Below are positions 26,168-35,908 of a stretch of 64,000 nt of DNA, piece after piece. The translations under genes were made by a program, and so were the position numbers. The notes under the pieces are model-generated. The model was not told where the DNA came from. It saw only the letters and a program-made list of their open reading frames with translations, and made no database searches. This stretch comes from Empedobacter sedimenti (GTDB lineage: Bacteria; Bacteroidota; Bacteroidia; Flavobacteriales; Weeksellaceae), in the NCBI RefSeq assembly GCF_030005555.1, contig NZ_JASCQG010000004.1, positions 124,001-188,000 of the forward strand. The letters are read 5' to 3'. Every line of letters starts with the position of its first letter. Positions within the stretch are counted from its first letter, which is position 1.

Positions 26168-27193
26168 ATGGGATTATTTGATTTTTTCACGCAAGAAATT
26201 GCGATTGACTTGGGGACAGCTAACACTTTAATTATTCATAATAATAAAGTTGTTGTTGATAGCCCGTCTATCGTCGCTATACATAGAAGAACAAATAAAG
26301 TTATTGCTGTTGGAGAACAAGCAAAACACATGCAAGGTAAAACGCATGATGATATAAAAACAATTCGACCATTGAAGGATGGTGTAATTGCAGATTTTGA
26401 AGCTTCTGAATTCATGTTGACTGAATTCATCAAAAAAATTCCTGGAATTCAAGGAAAATTATTTTCACCATCATTACGTATGGTTATTTGTATTCCGTCT
26501 GGTATTACTGAAGTTGAAAAACGTGCTGTAAAAGATTCTTGTGCACGCGTTAATGCAAAAGACGTTCGACTTATTTACGAACCAATGGCAGCTGCAATTG
26601 GAGTAGGAATTGATATCACTCAACCTAAAGGTAACATGATTATTGACATAGGTGGAGGTACTACAGAGATTGCTGTTGTAGCTTTAGGAGGTATTGTTTG
26701 CGACAAATCTGTGAAAATTGCAGGTGATGTCTTTACAAACGATATTGCATATTACTTAAGAACTCATCACAATTTATATATCGGAGAAAGAACTGCTGAG
26801 CGTGTTAAAATTGAAGTTGGAGCTGCTGTAGAAGAATTAGAGCATGCACCAGAGGATATGCCAGTACAAGGTCGTGATTTGATTACAGGAAAACCAAAAG
26901 AAATTACGGTTAATTACCGTGAAATTGCTCGTGCGTTAGACAAATCAATTTTGCGTATTGAAGATGGAGTGATGGAAACTTTATCTCAAACTCCTCCAGA
27001 ATTAGCTGCAGATATCTACAATACAGGTATCTATATGGCTGGTGGTGGAGCTATGTTGAGAGGTTTAGATCAACGTATTTCTAAAAAAACAGGTTTACCA
27101 GTTTTCTTGGCTGATGATCCTTTACGCGCTGTTGTTCGTGGAACAGGTATAGCACTTAAAAATATTGATAAATTCACTTTCTTAATGAAATAG
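26168..27193 (+). CDS. mreB: Rod-shape-determining actin homologue MreB
   Basis: MreB forms membrane-bound filaments that steer lateral wall synthesis. The 341-residue protein carries the actin-fold ATP-binding motifs: phosphate 1 DLGTANT near residue 16, phosphate 2 DIGGGTTEIAV near 165 and the adenosine motif MAGGGAMLRGLD near residue 294. The N-terminal GLFDFFTQEI gives the amphipathic membrane-binding start. It is first in the order mreB-mreC-mreD-mrdA-rodA, with gaps from 12 bases down to overlaps. Confidence 0.97.
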   Translation: MGLFDFFTQEIAIDLGTANTLIIHNNKVVVDSPSIVAIHRRTNKVIAVGEQAKHMQGKTHDDIKTIRPLKDGVIADFEASEFMLTEFIKKIPGIQGKLFSPSLRMVICIPSGITEVEKRAVKDSCARVNAKDVRLIYEPMAAAIGVGIDITQPKGNMIIDIGGGTTEIAVVALGGIVCDKSVKIAGDVFTNDIAYYLRTHHNLYIGERTAERVKIEVGAAVEELEHAPEDMPVQGRDLITGKPKEITVNYREIARALDKSILRIEDGVMETLSQTPPELAADIYNTGIYMAGGGAMLRGLDQRISKKTGLPVFLADDPLRAVVRGTGIALKNIDKFTFLMK

Positions 27194-27205
27194 GAGTAAA
27201 GGGCA

Positions 27206-28057
27206 ATGCAATATATTCTGAATGCGATTAGAAGAAATGGAATGCTATTAATTTTCGTCTTTTTAGAGTTAATTGCATTGTTTCTTGTCTTTAAGAAAAA
27301 CATTTATCACGAAACCATCTTAGCTTCTGCAAGTACATCATTTACAGGTTATGTGGATGATAAAATAGCAAAAGTTACTAACTTTATTCACTTACCGCAA
27401 ACGAATAAAGAATTGATGGATGAGAATGCTTCGTTGCGCGAGCGTTTAGTACATTTAGGGATTAAAGATGCTAAAACGAAGAAATTCTATAAAACTGATA
27501 CTTTAGGTTATAAACAAACTTACTCATTTGTACCTGCAGAAATTGTAAACAATTCGATTATCAAAACGCAAAATCTTTTGACAATTGATAAAGGAACAAA
27601 CGATGGAGTAGAGAAAGGCGATGGTATCATTACAAATAATGGTGTAATTGGTATAGTAACGTATGCAAGTAAAAATTATTCGCGTGCAATTTCGTTATTA
27701 AACAAAGACATCAATATTAATGCGCGTATAAAAGGAAATCAATATTTCGGAACAGTAAAATGGGACGGAAAAGATCCTCGTTATGTACAATTGCTAGAAA
27801 TTCCGAAATATATTGCAGTTAAAAAAGGTGATGTTATCGAAACAGATGGTAAATCACCAGTTTTCCCAGAAGGGATTATCATTGGTACTGTCGTAAGTAA
27901 AGGAATTGACGAAACGGGAGAGTTGAGAATTCAAGTTAAACTAAAACAAGATTTTGGTAACCTAGCACAAGCTTATGTGGTTACTAATCTTAATAAAGTT
28001 GAAATCCAACAAGTTGAAAAATCAGATACAATAACAAACACAAACAATGTTCAATAA
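27206..28057 (+). CDS. mreC: Rod-shape-determining protein MreC
   Basis: MreC is a bitopic inner-membrane protein that links MreB to PBP2/RodA in the periplasm. The 283-residue product has one N-terminal transmembrane helix (about 14-31), a coiled-coil region (about 60-90) and the periplasmic beta-barrel domains with conserved TIDKGTNDGVEKGDGIITNNGVIG pieces (GVEKGDG near 135) and GDVIETDG. It starts 12 bases after mreB and overlaps mreD by 11 bases. Confidence 0.95.
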   Translation: MQYILNAIRRNGMLLIFVFLELIALFLVFKKNIYHETILASASTSFTGYVDDKIAKVTNFIHLPQTNKELMDENASLRERLVHLGIKDAKTKKFYKTDTLGYKQTYSFVPAEIVNNSIIKTQNLLTIDKGTNDGVEKGDGIITNNGVIGIVTYASKNYSRAISLLNKDININARIKGNQYFGTVKWDGKDPRYVQLLEIPKYIAVKKGDVIETDGKSPVFPEGIIIGTVVSKGIDETGELRIQVKLKQDFGNLAQAYVVTNLNKVEIQQVEKSDTITNTNNVQ

Positions 28058-28562
28058 AGACTTTTTAATCAATCTTATCAAGATTATCATTTTGGCTTTG
28101 CTACAAGTTTTTGTGTTTAATCATATCAACTTTTTAGGAAGCTTTCAACCTTATATATACATTGTTTTTGTATTATTTTATCCACCTTCTCAAAATAAAT
28201 ACGCCCTATTAATCCTGTCATTCTTATTAGGATTAATGATTGATATTTTTGAGTACACTGGCGGAATACACACTTTTGCTATCACTTTTGTAGCTTTCTT
28301 AAGAACACCAATCATCAAATTATTGGCTGGTAAACAAGATTATGAAATGGAATTTTTCTCATTCCAATCATTTAGTTTTGCACAATGGGTTTTCTACATG
28401 GCTATTTTGATCTTAATTCATAGCGTATTGCTATTGTTGTTAGAGAATTTCAAACCAACAGGAATTGGTCCATTAATGCTAAAAGCATTGATTAATGCAG
28501 GAATTACATTTGTATTTGTCTTTATTTATAAAATTTTATTTAAAAATAAAGTTGGAGTATGA
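28047..28562 (+). CDS. mreD: Rod-shape-determining protein MreD
   Basis: A 171-residue integral membrane protein with five or six helices, the expected size of MreD. Its assignment rests on position between mreC and the PBP2 gene, and on the typical LSFLLGLMIDIFEYTGG region (helix with Asp). It overlaps mreC by 11 bases and mrdA by 4 bases (ATGA). Confidence 0.92.
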   Translation: MFNKDFLINLIKIIILALLQVFVFNHINFLGSFQPYIYIVFVLFYPPSQNKYALLILSFLLGLMIDIFEYTGGIHTFAITFVAFLRTPIIKLLAGKQDYEMEFFSFQSFSFAQWVFYMAILILIHSVLLLLLENFKPTGIGPLMLKALINAGITFVFVFIYKILFKNKVGV

Positions 28563-30544
28563 AAAAGTTAATGGTTGTTTATGCACTCATTCTATTTATA
28601 GTTTTTCTATTTATAGGACGTTTAGCCTATCTACAATTATTTACTGATCGCTATACGTTAAATGCGTTTAATACTTCAATCAAACAAGAAATTATTTACC
28701 CCAATCGTGGTGATATTTTAGATCGCAATGGAAAATTATTAGTGAGTAACACTTATTCGTACGAATTAGATGTTATTCCAGGTAAAGTTGTTGATGATTC
28801 CGGAGAATTTATTAATGATTTTGATAAGAATAAATTTTCGAGAATGGTTGGTATCTCTACAAAACAATTTGATTCTATCATGAATAAAATTGTTTCTGCA
28901 AAAGATTATAAAAGACTTTCACCTTATCCATTTATAAAGAATATTTCGCGAGAAAATTTTGCACGTATGCAAGAGCAATTGTATTTGTATCCTGCATTTA
29001 GTATTATTAAACGTCCCGAACGTAAGTATATGGTTAGTTCTGCCGGAAATATATTAGGTTATATTAACGAGGCTGGACCAGCTTACATCAAAACAGATTC
29101 TACCTATTATCAACCAGGTGATTTAGTAGGAATTGCAGGTGTAGAAAAATCGTATGAAAAAGATTTACGTGGTGTAAAAGGTGTAAAAAACTGGATTGTT
29201 GATAGAACCATGAATGTTGTAGGACCGTATAAAAACGGGGAATACGATCGTCCAGTTAAAAGTGGGAAAACTGTAAATCTTACGATTGATTATCGTTTGC
29301 AAGAATTAGCCGAACAGATGTTGAAAAATAAACGTGGAGCTATTGTAGCAATTGATCCAAATAATGGTGAAATACTAGCTTTGGCATCTGCGCCAACAAT
29401 TAATCCAAATGATTATCTGAATTCTAAGTTAAGAAATGCGTTAATCAACGATTCTATTTCTCGTCCAACTTTTGATCGTGCTTTGCAAGGAACTTATCCT
29501 CCTGGTTCAACATTCAAAATGGTAACAGCTTTGGCTGCGTTACAAATGGGAACAATGACGGAGCAAACAACATATGTTTGTAAACACGGTTTTCGTTACG
29601 GACGTATGCATATTGGTTGCCACTGCGGATTGTATTATGCGCCGCAAGGTTTAGAAAGAGCAATAGGAAAATCGTGTAATAATTTTTTCTCAGAAGCTTA
29701 TCGTGACATTGTTCGTAAAGATCCAAATGATTATAGCGTTGGGATTAACGAATGGGCAGCGATTATGAATAGTTTTGGTTTAGGAAAATTTATGGGAACA
29801 GATTTGCCTGTTGGTAGTAAAGGTCTTATTCCGACAGCCGAATTTTATAACGATCGTTTTGGAGAAGGTGTTTGGAATCCTTATCGTATTATTTTTAATG
29901 GTATGGGACAAGGAGATATCAATACAACTCCTTTGCAAATGGCAAATTATACTGCGATTATAGCTAATAAAGGATTTTTCTATACACCACACATTGTACA
30001 TCAGATTGATGGAAAACCATTGACAGATTCTACTTATATGGTAAAGAAAAACACATTAGTAGATCCAAAACATTTTGATATTATTCATAGAGGAATGCGA
30101 AATGTATTTACAATGGGGACAGCACGTAGTTTTGATACAAGTACATTTATTCAATTAGGTAAAACAGGAACTTCTCAGAATTCTCATGGGCAAGATCACT
30201 CGTTATTCGTGCTATTTGCTCCAGCAGATAAACCGAAAATTGCAATTGCTGCAATTGTAGAAAATGGATCTTGGGGAACAACCTATGCTGGACCAATGGC
30301 TAGTTTAATAGCGGAATTGTATGTTACAGATACAATAAAACGTCCAGGACTTGTTGATAGAATGAAAGCTGGTAATCTACAAGGAGAGTATCGTCGTCAG
30401 TGGATAGATTATTTAAAAAGAAAAGGACTTTATATAGAACCAATTAAAAAGGATTCCTTAGTAGGTAAAACGGATTCTTTAAAATTTAAAAAAGATTCTT
30501 CTAAACTAAAAAATGAGTCAAAACAGATTACTAAAAGGCATTGA
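28559..30544 (+). CDS. mrdA: Penicillin-binding protein 2 (elongasome transpeptidase)
   Basis: This class B PBP cross-links new peptidoglycan during rod elongation. The 661-residue protein has a short cytoplasmic tail, one transmembrane helix (about 5-24), a pedestal/dimerisation domain starting with NRGDILDRNG, and a transpeptidase domain. The three active-site motifs are present: STFK with nucleophile Ser317, SCN in KSCNNFF, and KTGT in GKTGTSQ. The C-terminal 40 residues are Lys/Ser-rich and probably disordered; they overlap the rodA start by 32 bases. The gene is sandwiched between mreD and rodA. Confidence 0.96.
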   Translation: MKKLMVVYALILFIVFLFIGRLAYLQLFTDRYTLNAFNTSIKQEIIYPNRGDILDRNGKLLVSNTYSYELDVIPGKVVDDSGEFINDFDKNKFSRMVGISTKQFDSIMNKIVSAKDYKRLSPYPFIKNISRENFARMQEQLYLYPAFSIIKRPERKYMVSSAGNILGYINEAGPAYIKTDSTYYQPGDLVGIAGVEKSYEKDLRGVKGVKNWIVDRTMNVVGPYKNGEYDRPVKSGKTVNLTIDYRLQELAEQMLKNKRGAIVAIDPNNGEILALASAPTINPNDYLNSKLRNALINDSISRPTFDRALQGTYPPGSTFKMVTALAALQMGTMTEQTTYVCKHGFRYGRMHIGCHCGLYYAPQGLERAIGKSCNNFFSEAYRDIVRKDPNDYSVGINEWAAIMNSFGLGKFMGTDLPVGSKGLIPTAEFYNDRFGEGVWNPYRIIFNGMGQGDINTTPLQMANYTAIIANKGFFYTPHIVHQIDGKPLTDSTYMVKKNTLVDPKHFDIIHRGMRNVFTMGTARSFDTSTFIQLGKTGTSQNSHGQDHSLFVLFAPADKPKIAIAAIVENGSWGTTYAGPMASLIAELYVTDTIKRPGLVDRMKAGNLQGEYRRQWIDYLKRKGLYIEPIKKDSLVGKTDSLKFKKDSSKLKNESKQITKRH

Positions 30545-32057
30545 TTGGACTGTACTAATCCTAGGGTTTCTTATAGTAACTTTTGGGATTATGAACGTGT
30601 ATAGTGTCAATCCAGATTTAGGTGTAAAACAGCTAATTTGGTTTGGACTAGGAATGGTCATGATTTTAGGTTTGATCATTGCAAGTGGTAATAATCGCAA
30701 TTTCTTTGAGATTTATAGTCCTGTTTTTTATATTGTTTCCCTCGTTTTACTCGTCGGAGTTTTAATTGTTGGTAAAGAAATTAATGGAGCTAAAGCTTGG
30801 TATAGATTTGGACCATTAAGTTTGCAACCTGCCGAATTTGCTAAGATTGGAACTGCATTATTGATTGCCAATTTTATTAATCATTCTAATGCAAATCTAA
30901 AAGATCTTACTTTTATTGGTAAGATTTTATTGGTAATCGCTCTTCCTGTTGTGTTAATTTTATTACAACCAGATTTAGGTTCGGTAATCATATTTTGTTC
31001 GCTTAGTATTGCATTGTACAGAGAAGGACTAAATCCTTGGATAATCATAGCGCCAATTATTGGATTGATAGTTTTTTTGATTTCAATTGTTCAAATTCCA
31101 TTTTACGTATTATTGTTTTTTGGATTCATTGTTCTAACAATTACATTATTAATATTAGCATTTAATTATAATCAAAATGTAGTTGATGCAATGCATGGTG
31201 TATTAATAGGACTTTCTTTCTTCTTTTTATTATTGATTGGGATTTGTTATTTCGTTCAAAATTTATCTGAAGAAACGAGAGAATCTTTTGGATATTTATT
31301 TCCTATGCGTTCACTATTCTTTGCTGAGCCAATATTTTTTAATACAGTATTATTTGGTTTGATAGGTTTTTTCTTATCAATTATACCAGTATTGATTTTA
31401 AAATTAACAGAACAGAAAGAAATTAATAATTCGCCATTCAAAACGCAATCTGGTTTAGCTGCAAATGTTTTAAATTTTAGTATTATAGCTTCGATTGTTC
31501 TCTTATTATTGACTAGTACAATCAGTTTTATTTCGCCAATCATTTTCGAGAAATTACCAAAACACCAAAAAGAGCGTGTAATGGTTTTGTACGAAGGAGA
31601 AGCAAAATACCGTGATACATCTGGATATAATTTATTGTATGCTAAAACGGCGATTGGCTCGGGCGAATTATACGGAAAAGGTTACAATCAAGGAACAATC
31701 AAAAAAGGACGTTTTGTACCAGAACAACAAACCGATTATATTTTTACAACTGTAGGAGAAGAGTGGGGATTTTTAGGAAGTACATTCTTGGTAATTATTT
31801 ACGCTCTATTTGTAGGCCGAATATTTTATTTAGCCGAACATCAAAAGAATCGATTTGCACGATTTTATGGCTATTGCGTAGGTTCAATATTATTTTTCCA
31901 TTTCTTTATCAATATCGCCATGGTAATTGGCTTATTTCCTACCGTAGGTATTCCTTTGCCCTTCTTTAGTTATGGAGGAAGTTCATTATGGGGATTCACA
32001 ATTCTGATTGGTATATTTCTAATCATTCATTACAAAAACAACCAAGGTTTAATATAA
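30513..32057 (+). CDS. rodA: SEDS peptidoglycan polymerase RodA, with extra membrane segments
   Basis: RodA polymerises lipid II in complex with PBP2. Family motifs are clear: GPLSLQPAEFAK (near 101), QPDLGS with Asp154, ERVMVLYE (from Glu354), AKTAIGSGELYGKG, PEQQTDYIFTTVGEEWGF and the terminal PLPFFSYGGSS. At 514 residues it is far longer than the usual 370-420. The extra length lies between Asp154 and Glu354, where about 200 residues replace the roughly 50 of E. coli RodA as I recall it; this part has several additional hydrophobic segments. It overlaps mrdA by 32 bases and is followed by a terminator. Confidence 0.95.
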   Translation: MSQNRLLKGIDWTVLILGFLIVTFGIMNVYSVNPDLGVKQLIWFGLGMVMILGLIIASGNNRNFFEIYSPVFYIVSLVLLVGVLIVGKEINGAKAWYRFGPLSLQPAEFAKIGTALLIANFINHSNANLKDLTFIGKILLVIALPVVLILLQPDLGSVIIFCSLSIALYREGLNPWIIIAPIIGLIVFLISIVQIPFYVLLFFGFIVLTITLLILAFNYNQNVVDAMHGVLIGLSFFFLLLIGICYFVQNLSEETRESFGYLFPMRSLFFAEPIFFNTVLFGLIGFFLSIIPVLILKLTEQKEINNSPFKTQSGLAANVLNFSIIASIVLLLLTSTISFISPIIFEKLPKHQKERVMVLYEGEAKYRDTSGYNLLYAKTAIGSGELYGKGYNQGTIKKGRFVPEQQTDYIFTTVGEEWGFLGSTFLVIIYALFVGRIFYLAEHQKNRFARFYGYCVGSILFFHFFINIAMVIGLFPTVGIPLPFFSYGGSSLWGFTILIGIFLIIHYKNNQGLI

Positions 32058-32060
32058 AAC

Positions 32061-32092
32061 AAAAGCTATACTGCAAAGTATAGCTTTTTATT
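32061..32092. terminator. Bidirectional terminator between rodA and the TlpA-like gene
   Basis: An 11-bp stem (32061-32071 with 32078-32088) with loop TGCAAA and A/T runs on both sides lies between two convergent genes. Confidence 0.85.
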
Positions 32093-32110
32093 TTGTATCG
32101 TTTTCTAAGA

Positions 32111-33397
32111 CTATAAGTCAGAAACGTGATTAACTTTTTTAATTACTTTATTGTCTTTATCAACTAAAAATAAAGTGGGAGTAGAATTAACATTGTATTC
32201 TGCTGCAATAGGAGAATCCCAACGCATTAAATCAGTATAATTAAACCAAGGAAGTTCTTTTGTAGCTTTGTTGTATTCAGCTTCATCATAATCTAAAGAA
32301 ATAGCAACAATTTCGCCACCTTTCGCTTTGAAATTTTTGTAATATTCTTTTATATGAGGAATTTCTTGCTGACAAGCAGGACACCAAGACGCCCAAAATA
32401 CAATCAATTTTTGATCAGCTTTAATGTCATACAATGATTTCTTTCCATTTATAGGTTGATCAAAAGTGATATTAGGTACTTTACTTCCAATCTCTACATT
32501 AGCTGTTTGACCAATTTGTTTTTTTAATTGCTCCGTAACATTTCCTGTTAAAGCTTTTGCTTGATCGATGTATTTTTTATGAAAAGCTGGATATTGATCT
32601 TTTGGAACAAAATTTAATAACGCATTCAAAATATTTTGTCCACGTGATGTCGTAAGTTTTGTTCTACTTAAAATTTCATCAGTAGCAGCAATTATTTTAT
32701 TTTCGATATTATCTTGCTGATTTCCGTTGCTCAATTTTAGATTGATGTAAGCGAACACTAAATCATTAAACATTCCAGATTGCTCTAAACGTACATCATC
32801 ATTTACAAAGTGAGCTACAATTTGCTCAATAACTTTAGTATCTTTTGAATTTTGAGCTTCAGCTTTTAAATCTGTCAGATTTTTTTCATATTGTACTAAA
32901 CCAGAAAATTTAGTTGCACTACTCAAGTTTTTAATACGATTTTGTTCTTTTATAATTGCTTGATAAAATTCATCAGATTGATTATAAACTTGCATCAAAT
33001 AAGGAAAAACTTGGTTCTGAACTTCATTTAGAGGTTGCATCGCCAAAACTTTATTAAATTCTTTTTGCGCATTTCCTTCTAATACTTCAAGTTTATTCAT
33101 AAATTCTTGTCCAGTAACGGTTTTGAATTTGATATTTTTATTATCTGTTAACAATGAAATGTTTTCGCCTGTTGGTAAATCTACACGTACAAAACCATTG
33201 TATTCTTTCGGAATGTTTGTACTAAAATTACCTTGCGCATCTGTTTTTGTATTTTTAACTAATTTTAGTTCTGCATTATCATACATTTTTACTAAAACAG
33301 GTTTGTTTGCATAATTCTCTAATTGTCCAGATACTGTAAATTGTCCGAATACAGATCCTCCTAAAACAACTATTGGTAGTATAAATTTATTTTTCAT
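32111..33397 (-). CDS. TlpA-like thioredoxin-family lipoprotein/periplasmic protein
   Basis: A 428-residue exported protein: signal peptide (residues 1-18, GGSVFGQF), an N-terminal beta domain like the DUF4369 domain that often precedes bacteroidal TlpA proteins (about 20-115), a helical linker, and a C-terminal thioredoxin fold (about 305-428). The redox motif is CPAC (Cys339, Cys342) in FWASWCPACQQE. The cis-Pro site is in NSTPTLFLVD. It probably reduces or isomerises disulfides in the periplasm. It lies downstream of the T9SS-cargo operon but separated from it by a terminator. Confidence 0.9.
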   Translation of the reverse strand: MKNKFILPIVVLGGSVFGQFTVSGQLENYANKPVLVKMYDNAELKLVKNTKTDAQGNFSTNIPKEYNGFVRVDLPTGENISLLTDNKNIKFKTVTGQEFMNKLEVLEGNAQKEFNKVLAMQPLNEVQNQVFPYLMQVYNQSDEFYQAIIKEQNRIKNLSSATKFSGLVQYEKNLTDLKAEAQNSKDTKVIEQIVAHFVNDDVRLEQSGMFNDLVFAYINLKLSNGNQQDNIENKIIAATDEILSRTKLTTSRGQNILNALLNFVPKDQYPAFHKKYIDQAKALTGNVTEQLKKQIGQTANVEIGSKVPNITFDQPINGKKSLYDIKADQKLIVFWASWCPACQQEIPHIKEYYKNFKAKGGEIVAISLDYDEAEYNKATKELPWFNYTDLMRWDSPIAAEYNVNSTPTLFLVDKDNKVIKKVNHVSDL

Positions 33398-33412
33398 AAT
33401 TTTTCGTAATAT

Positions 33413-33443
33413 AAAAAAACCTCAATCAAAAAGATTGAGGTTT
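33413..33443 (-). terminator. Terminator after the small membrane protein gene
   Basis: An 11-bp stem (33417-33427 with 33433-33443), loop AAAAA, with a T-run on the reverse strand. It separates the T9SS-cargo operon from the TlpA-like gene. Confidence 0.85.
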
Positions 33444-33463
33444 AAAAGTATGATTAATATTGA

Positions 33464-33712
33464 TTAAATCAAAGATTTTTTGTATTTCTTAACAGCAAAG
33501 TAAGTTACTGCAATTAAGATAGCAAAACCAATTAAATAGATTGTATAATCATCTATTGGAGTTGCTTGTCCTCCAGTTCCTTGACCAGGTGTAGGAGGAT
33601 TTCCACCACCACCACAATCACCTGTGTCACAATCCCATTGTGCATTTACGGTACTAACAAAACTAAAGAATAGTACTAGTAAGTAAAATTTAAATTTTAA
33701 AAATATTTTCAT
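33464..33712 (-). CDS. Small exported membrane protein (82 aa) with Gly/Pro linker
   Basis: The protein has an N-terminal signal peptide (about residues 1-24, ending VNAQ), a short extracytoplasmic segment rich in Gly, Pro and Asp/Cys (WDCDTGDCGGGG, then PPTPGQGTGG), then IDDYTIYLI and one C-terminal transmembrane helix ending in a basic KKYKKSLI tail. Similar tiny proteins occur beside T9SS-secreted proteins in Flavobacteria, as I recall; their role is not known. It starts 9 bases after the T9SS-cargo gene on the same strand and is followed by a terminator. Confidence 0.8.
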   Translation of the reverse strand: MKIFLKFKFYLLVLFFSFVSTVNAQWDCDTGDCGGGGNPPTPGQGTGGQATPIDDYTIYLIGFAILIAVTYFAVKKYKKSLI

Positions 33713-33721
33713 AGGTTAGGT

Positions 33722-35815
33722 TTATTTATTAATGGTTTTTTTGGTAACAACTTTTCCGTCTTTATAACTAATTTTTACTAAGTAAACTCCAGCTGCAACT
33801 AAATTTAATTGATGATCGTTATTAGTCGAAACGTTTGTTTTATAAGAAATTTGTCTTCCAGCTAAATCGTAAATAGCAATATCTGCTGTTGTATTATTTT
33901 GTTCAAATTTGATATATTGATTACCATTGTTACTATATAAATAAGTAATATTTTTTGAAGTTAGATTATCATTAGTTGATAAACTTTCAGGTAATGCATT
34001 CCAATAAAATTCATAACGATCGTTAATTGTATTATCAGCTACAAAAGTGATTTTTGTATTAGCATCAACTACTTCAGTTTTATTTGTTTTCTTATCTAAA
34101 ATGTAATATTTACCAAGACCTAATTTATCTACTTGATTTAAAATAGAATATTCATACAAGTTCATGTTAATTGTATATTCTTGACCATTCTCAAGATCAT
34201 TGAAACCTAATCGGATCGGTTTAGCAATATAATCAACAGAATTAAAAGAATTAGATAATGTTTGTGCCGTTTTTATAACCTCTCCATTACTATTTTCTTC
34301 GTAAAAGAATATAGGATTTGTTATTGTATTGTTGTTAGTAGCATTTCCACTTACCATGAAGTTTGCATTTAATAAATAAGCTGCAGTTCCTTCAAATTTA
34401 TTGTTTTTACTTAAAAATAATTCAACTTGTGTAAAATCAAAATCTGTTACTAAACCTTTTTGTTTTAACCTATCATCATTCAACAATGCCTGTTTTGTAG
34501 AATTTGTTTCATTTTGAGTTTTAGCAAAAGTTCCGTTAGGGAATCCGTTTGCATTAGGATTTTTAGAACTAAAGTTATAATCAAAAGTTTTATGATAATC
34601 AGTTAATTTAACGTTTGCGCTTACAATTCTAGTTCCTCCGTTACCAGCACTATTAATTGCATGATAATCTATGTAAAAAGATTCGTATGGTTTTACAATT
34701 AAAGCTTGTGGATTACCTGTCCAAATATATGTTGGTGTAGCAGCTCCATCTGAAGTAAGATATGCACTAATAGGAGTAGACGAACTTGTTGTTACGTTAC
34801 CTGAATTTGCATTCCACTTAATTGTAAAATCATTAGCAATTTTAGTTACTCTAAAACGAAGTGCTCCCGCAAAAACCTCTGTTGGTGCAGTACCACCTGT
34901 AGCTCCGGTAAATCTAATCCATGTATTTACTTTACCAATATCAGATAAATCAATGTTTGAAGTAAACGGATTTGATAAACGGTGTTGATTTTTGCCATAG
35001 ATTTGGCTTGCATCGTATAATGTACCAGTCTTATTTCCTATGTAAGAATCGTAAGTCTCGTTGTAGTTATTAATTTTACCTTTCCAATCTTTCCAAGTAA
35101 GATTAGCAAAATCTTGTGAACCACCTTTTAAACCACTTTTTAAGGCAAAATCAGTACTATTATTATTAGGAATTCCAGCAAATTTAATAGGATTCGCAGT
35201 ACCTAATGAAATAATTGCATTATCTACAGCTGTTCCAGCTCTTAAATTTAATAAATATCTGAATTTTGGATCGATTATGAATGCATCATCAATTGCATCA
35301 TATTCAGTTTCATTTACATCCCAAAAAAGGATAGATTGTAGATATCTTGAGTTACCACAGTTTGTATTTAACTTACAATCTCCCTTAAAAAAGTTACCAC
35401 CTGTCAAAGAGTTAACAACTTCTTTAGCCGTAACATTCTTGAATGGTAATGAGATTACATATTCGTCATTATTTACATCAGGAATTGATCTTTCAATAGC
35501 TACTCTACCTGTAACAGTTGTAGCATTTTGAATAATTAATTGACCAAAAGAATTATCATTTGTGTATTTATTAACAAAGTTTTTACCATTAGTATTGGTA
35601 TTTGTAAAACCTCCTTTAATTTGAATATTTCCTTGATTAATAATCTTCTCTGTTGTTGCGCTTGTTGCATCAGTTGTTACATTAACATTTCCTCCATTAT
35701 AGAAAAGAGTATTAGGGTTAATTTTAACAATTACTGCATCTTTTATGTTAGTATCTTGTGCATATGCACTATATATCGCTCCTAATGCGAATAAAGCAAG
35801 TAGATTCTTTTTCAT
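33722..35815 (-). CDS. Secreted protein with type IX secretion (type A) sorting domain
   Basis: A 697-residue secreted protein. The signal peptide (residues 1-19, SAYAQD) leads into a long beta-rich, Asn/Thr-rich region without a recognisable enzyme domain. The last 75 residues have the Por-secretion C-terminal (type A) layout: IAIYDLAGRQISYK, a middle strand, AAGVYLVKISYKDGK and a basic end KKTINK. Such CTDs target proteins through the type IX system to the cell surface or medium. It is first in a two-gene operon with the small membrane protein. The function is probably surface structure or adhesion, which is inference. Confidence 0.9.
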   Translation of the reverse strand: MKKNLLALFALGAIYSAYAQDTNIKDAVIVKINPNTLFYNGGNVNVTTDATSATTEKIINQGNIQIKGGFTNTNTNGKNFVNKYTNDNSFGQLIIQNATTVTGRVAIERSIPDVNNDEYVISLPFKNVTAKEVVNSLTGGNFFKGDCKLNTNCGNSRYLQSILFWDVNETEYDAIDDAFIIDPKFRYLLNLRAGTAVDNAIISLGTANPIKFAGIPNNNSTDFALKSGLKGGSQDFANLTWKDWKGKINNYNETYDSYIGNKTGTLYDASQIYGKNQHRLSNPFTSNIDLSDIGKVNTWIRFTGATGGTAPTEVFAGALRFRVTKIANDFTIKWNANSGNVTTSSSTPISAYLTSDGAATPTYIWTGNPQALIVKPYESFYIDYHAINSAGNGGTRIVSANVKLTDYHKTFDYNFSSKNPNANGFPNGTFAKTQNETNSTKQALLNDDRLKQKGLVTDFDFTQVELFLSKNNKFEGTAAYLLNANFMVSGNATNNNTITNPIFFYEENSNGEVIKTAQTLSNSFNSVDYIAKPIRLGFNDLENGQEYTINMNLYEYSILNQVDKLGLGKYYILDKKTNKTEVVDANTKITFVADNTINDRYEFYWNALPESLSTNDNLTSKNITYLYSNNGNQYIKFEQNNTTADIAIYDLAGRQISYKTNVSTNNDHQLNLVAAGVYLVKISYKDGKVVTKKTINK

Positions 35816-35867
35816 AATTTATGTTATTTTGGTAGGTTTTTTTTAAAATTAAAAAATAATTTCATTA

Positions 35868-35875
35868 CAAATATA
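35868..35875 (-). promoter_or_regulatory. Candidate -7 element of the T9SS-cargo gene
   Basis: The reverse strand reads TATATTTG, 52 bases before the ATG. The upstream sequence contains an inverted AACTTTT/AAAAGTT repeat; no -33 TTG was found. Confidence 0.5.
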
Positions 35876-35908
35876 AAAACTTTTATTAAAAAGTTACTAT
35901 ACAATAGT

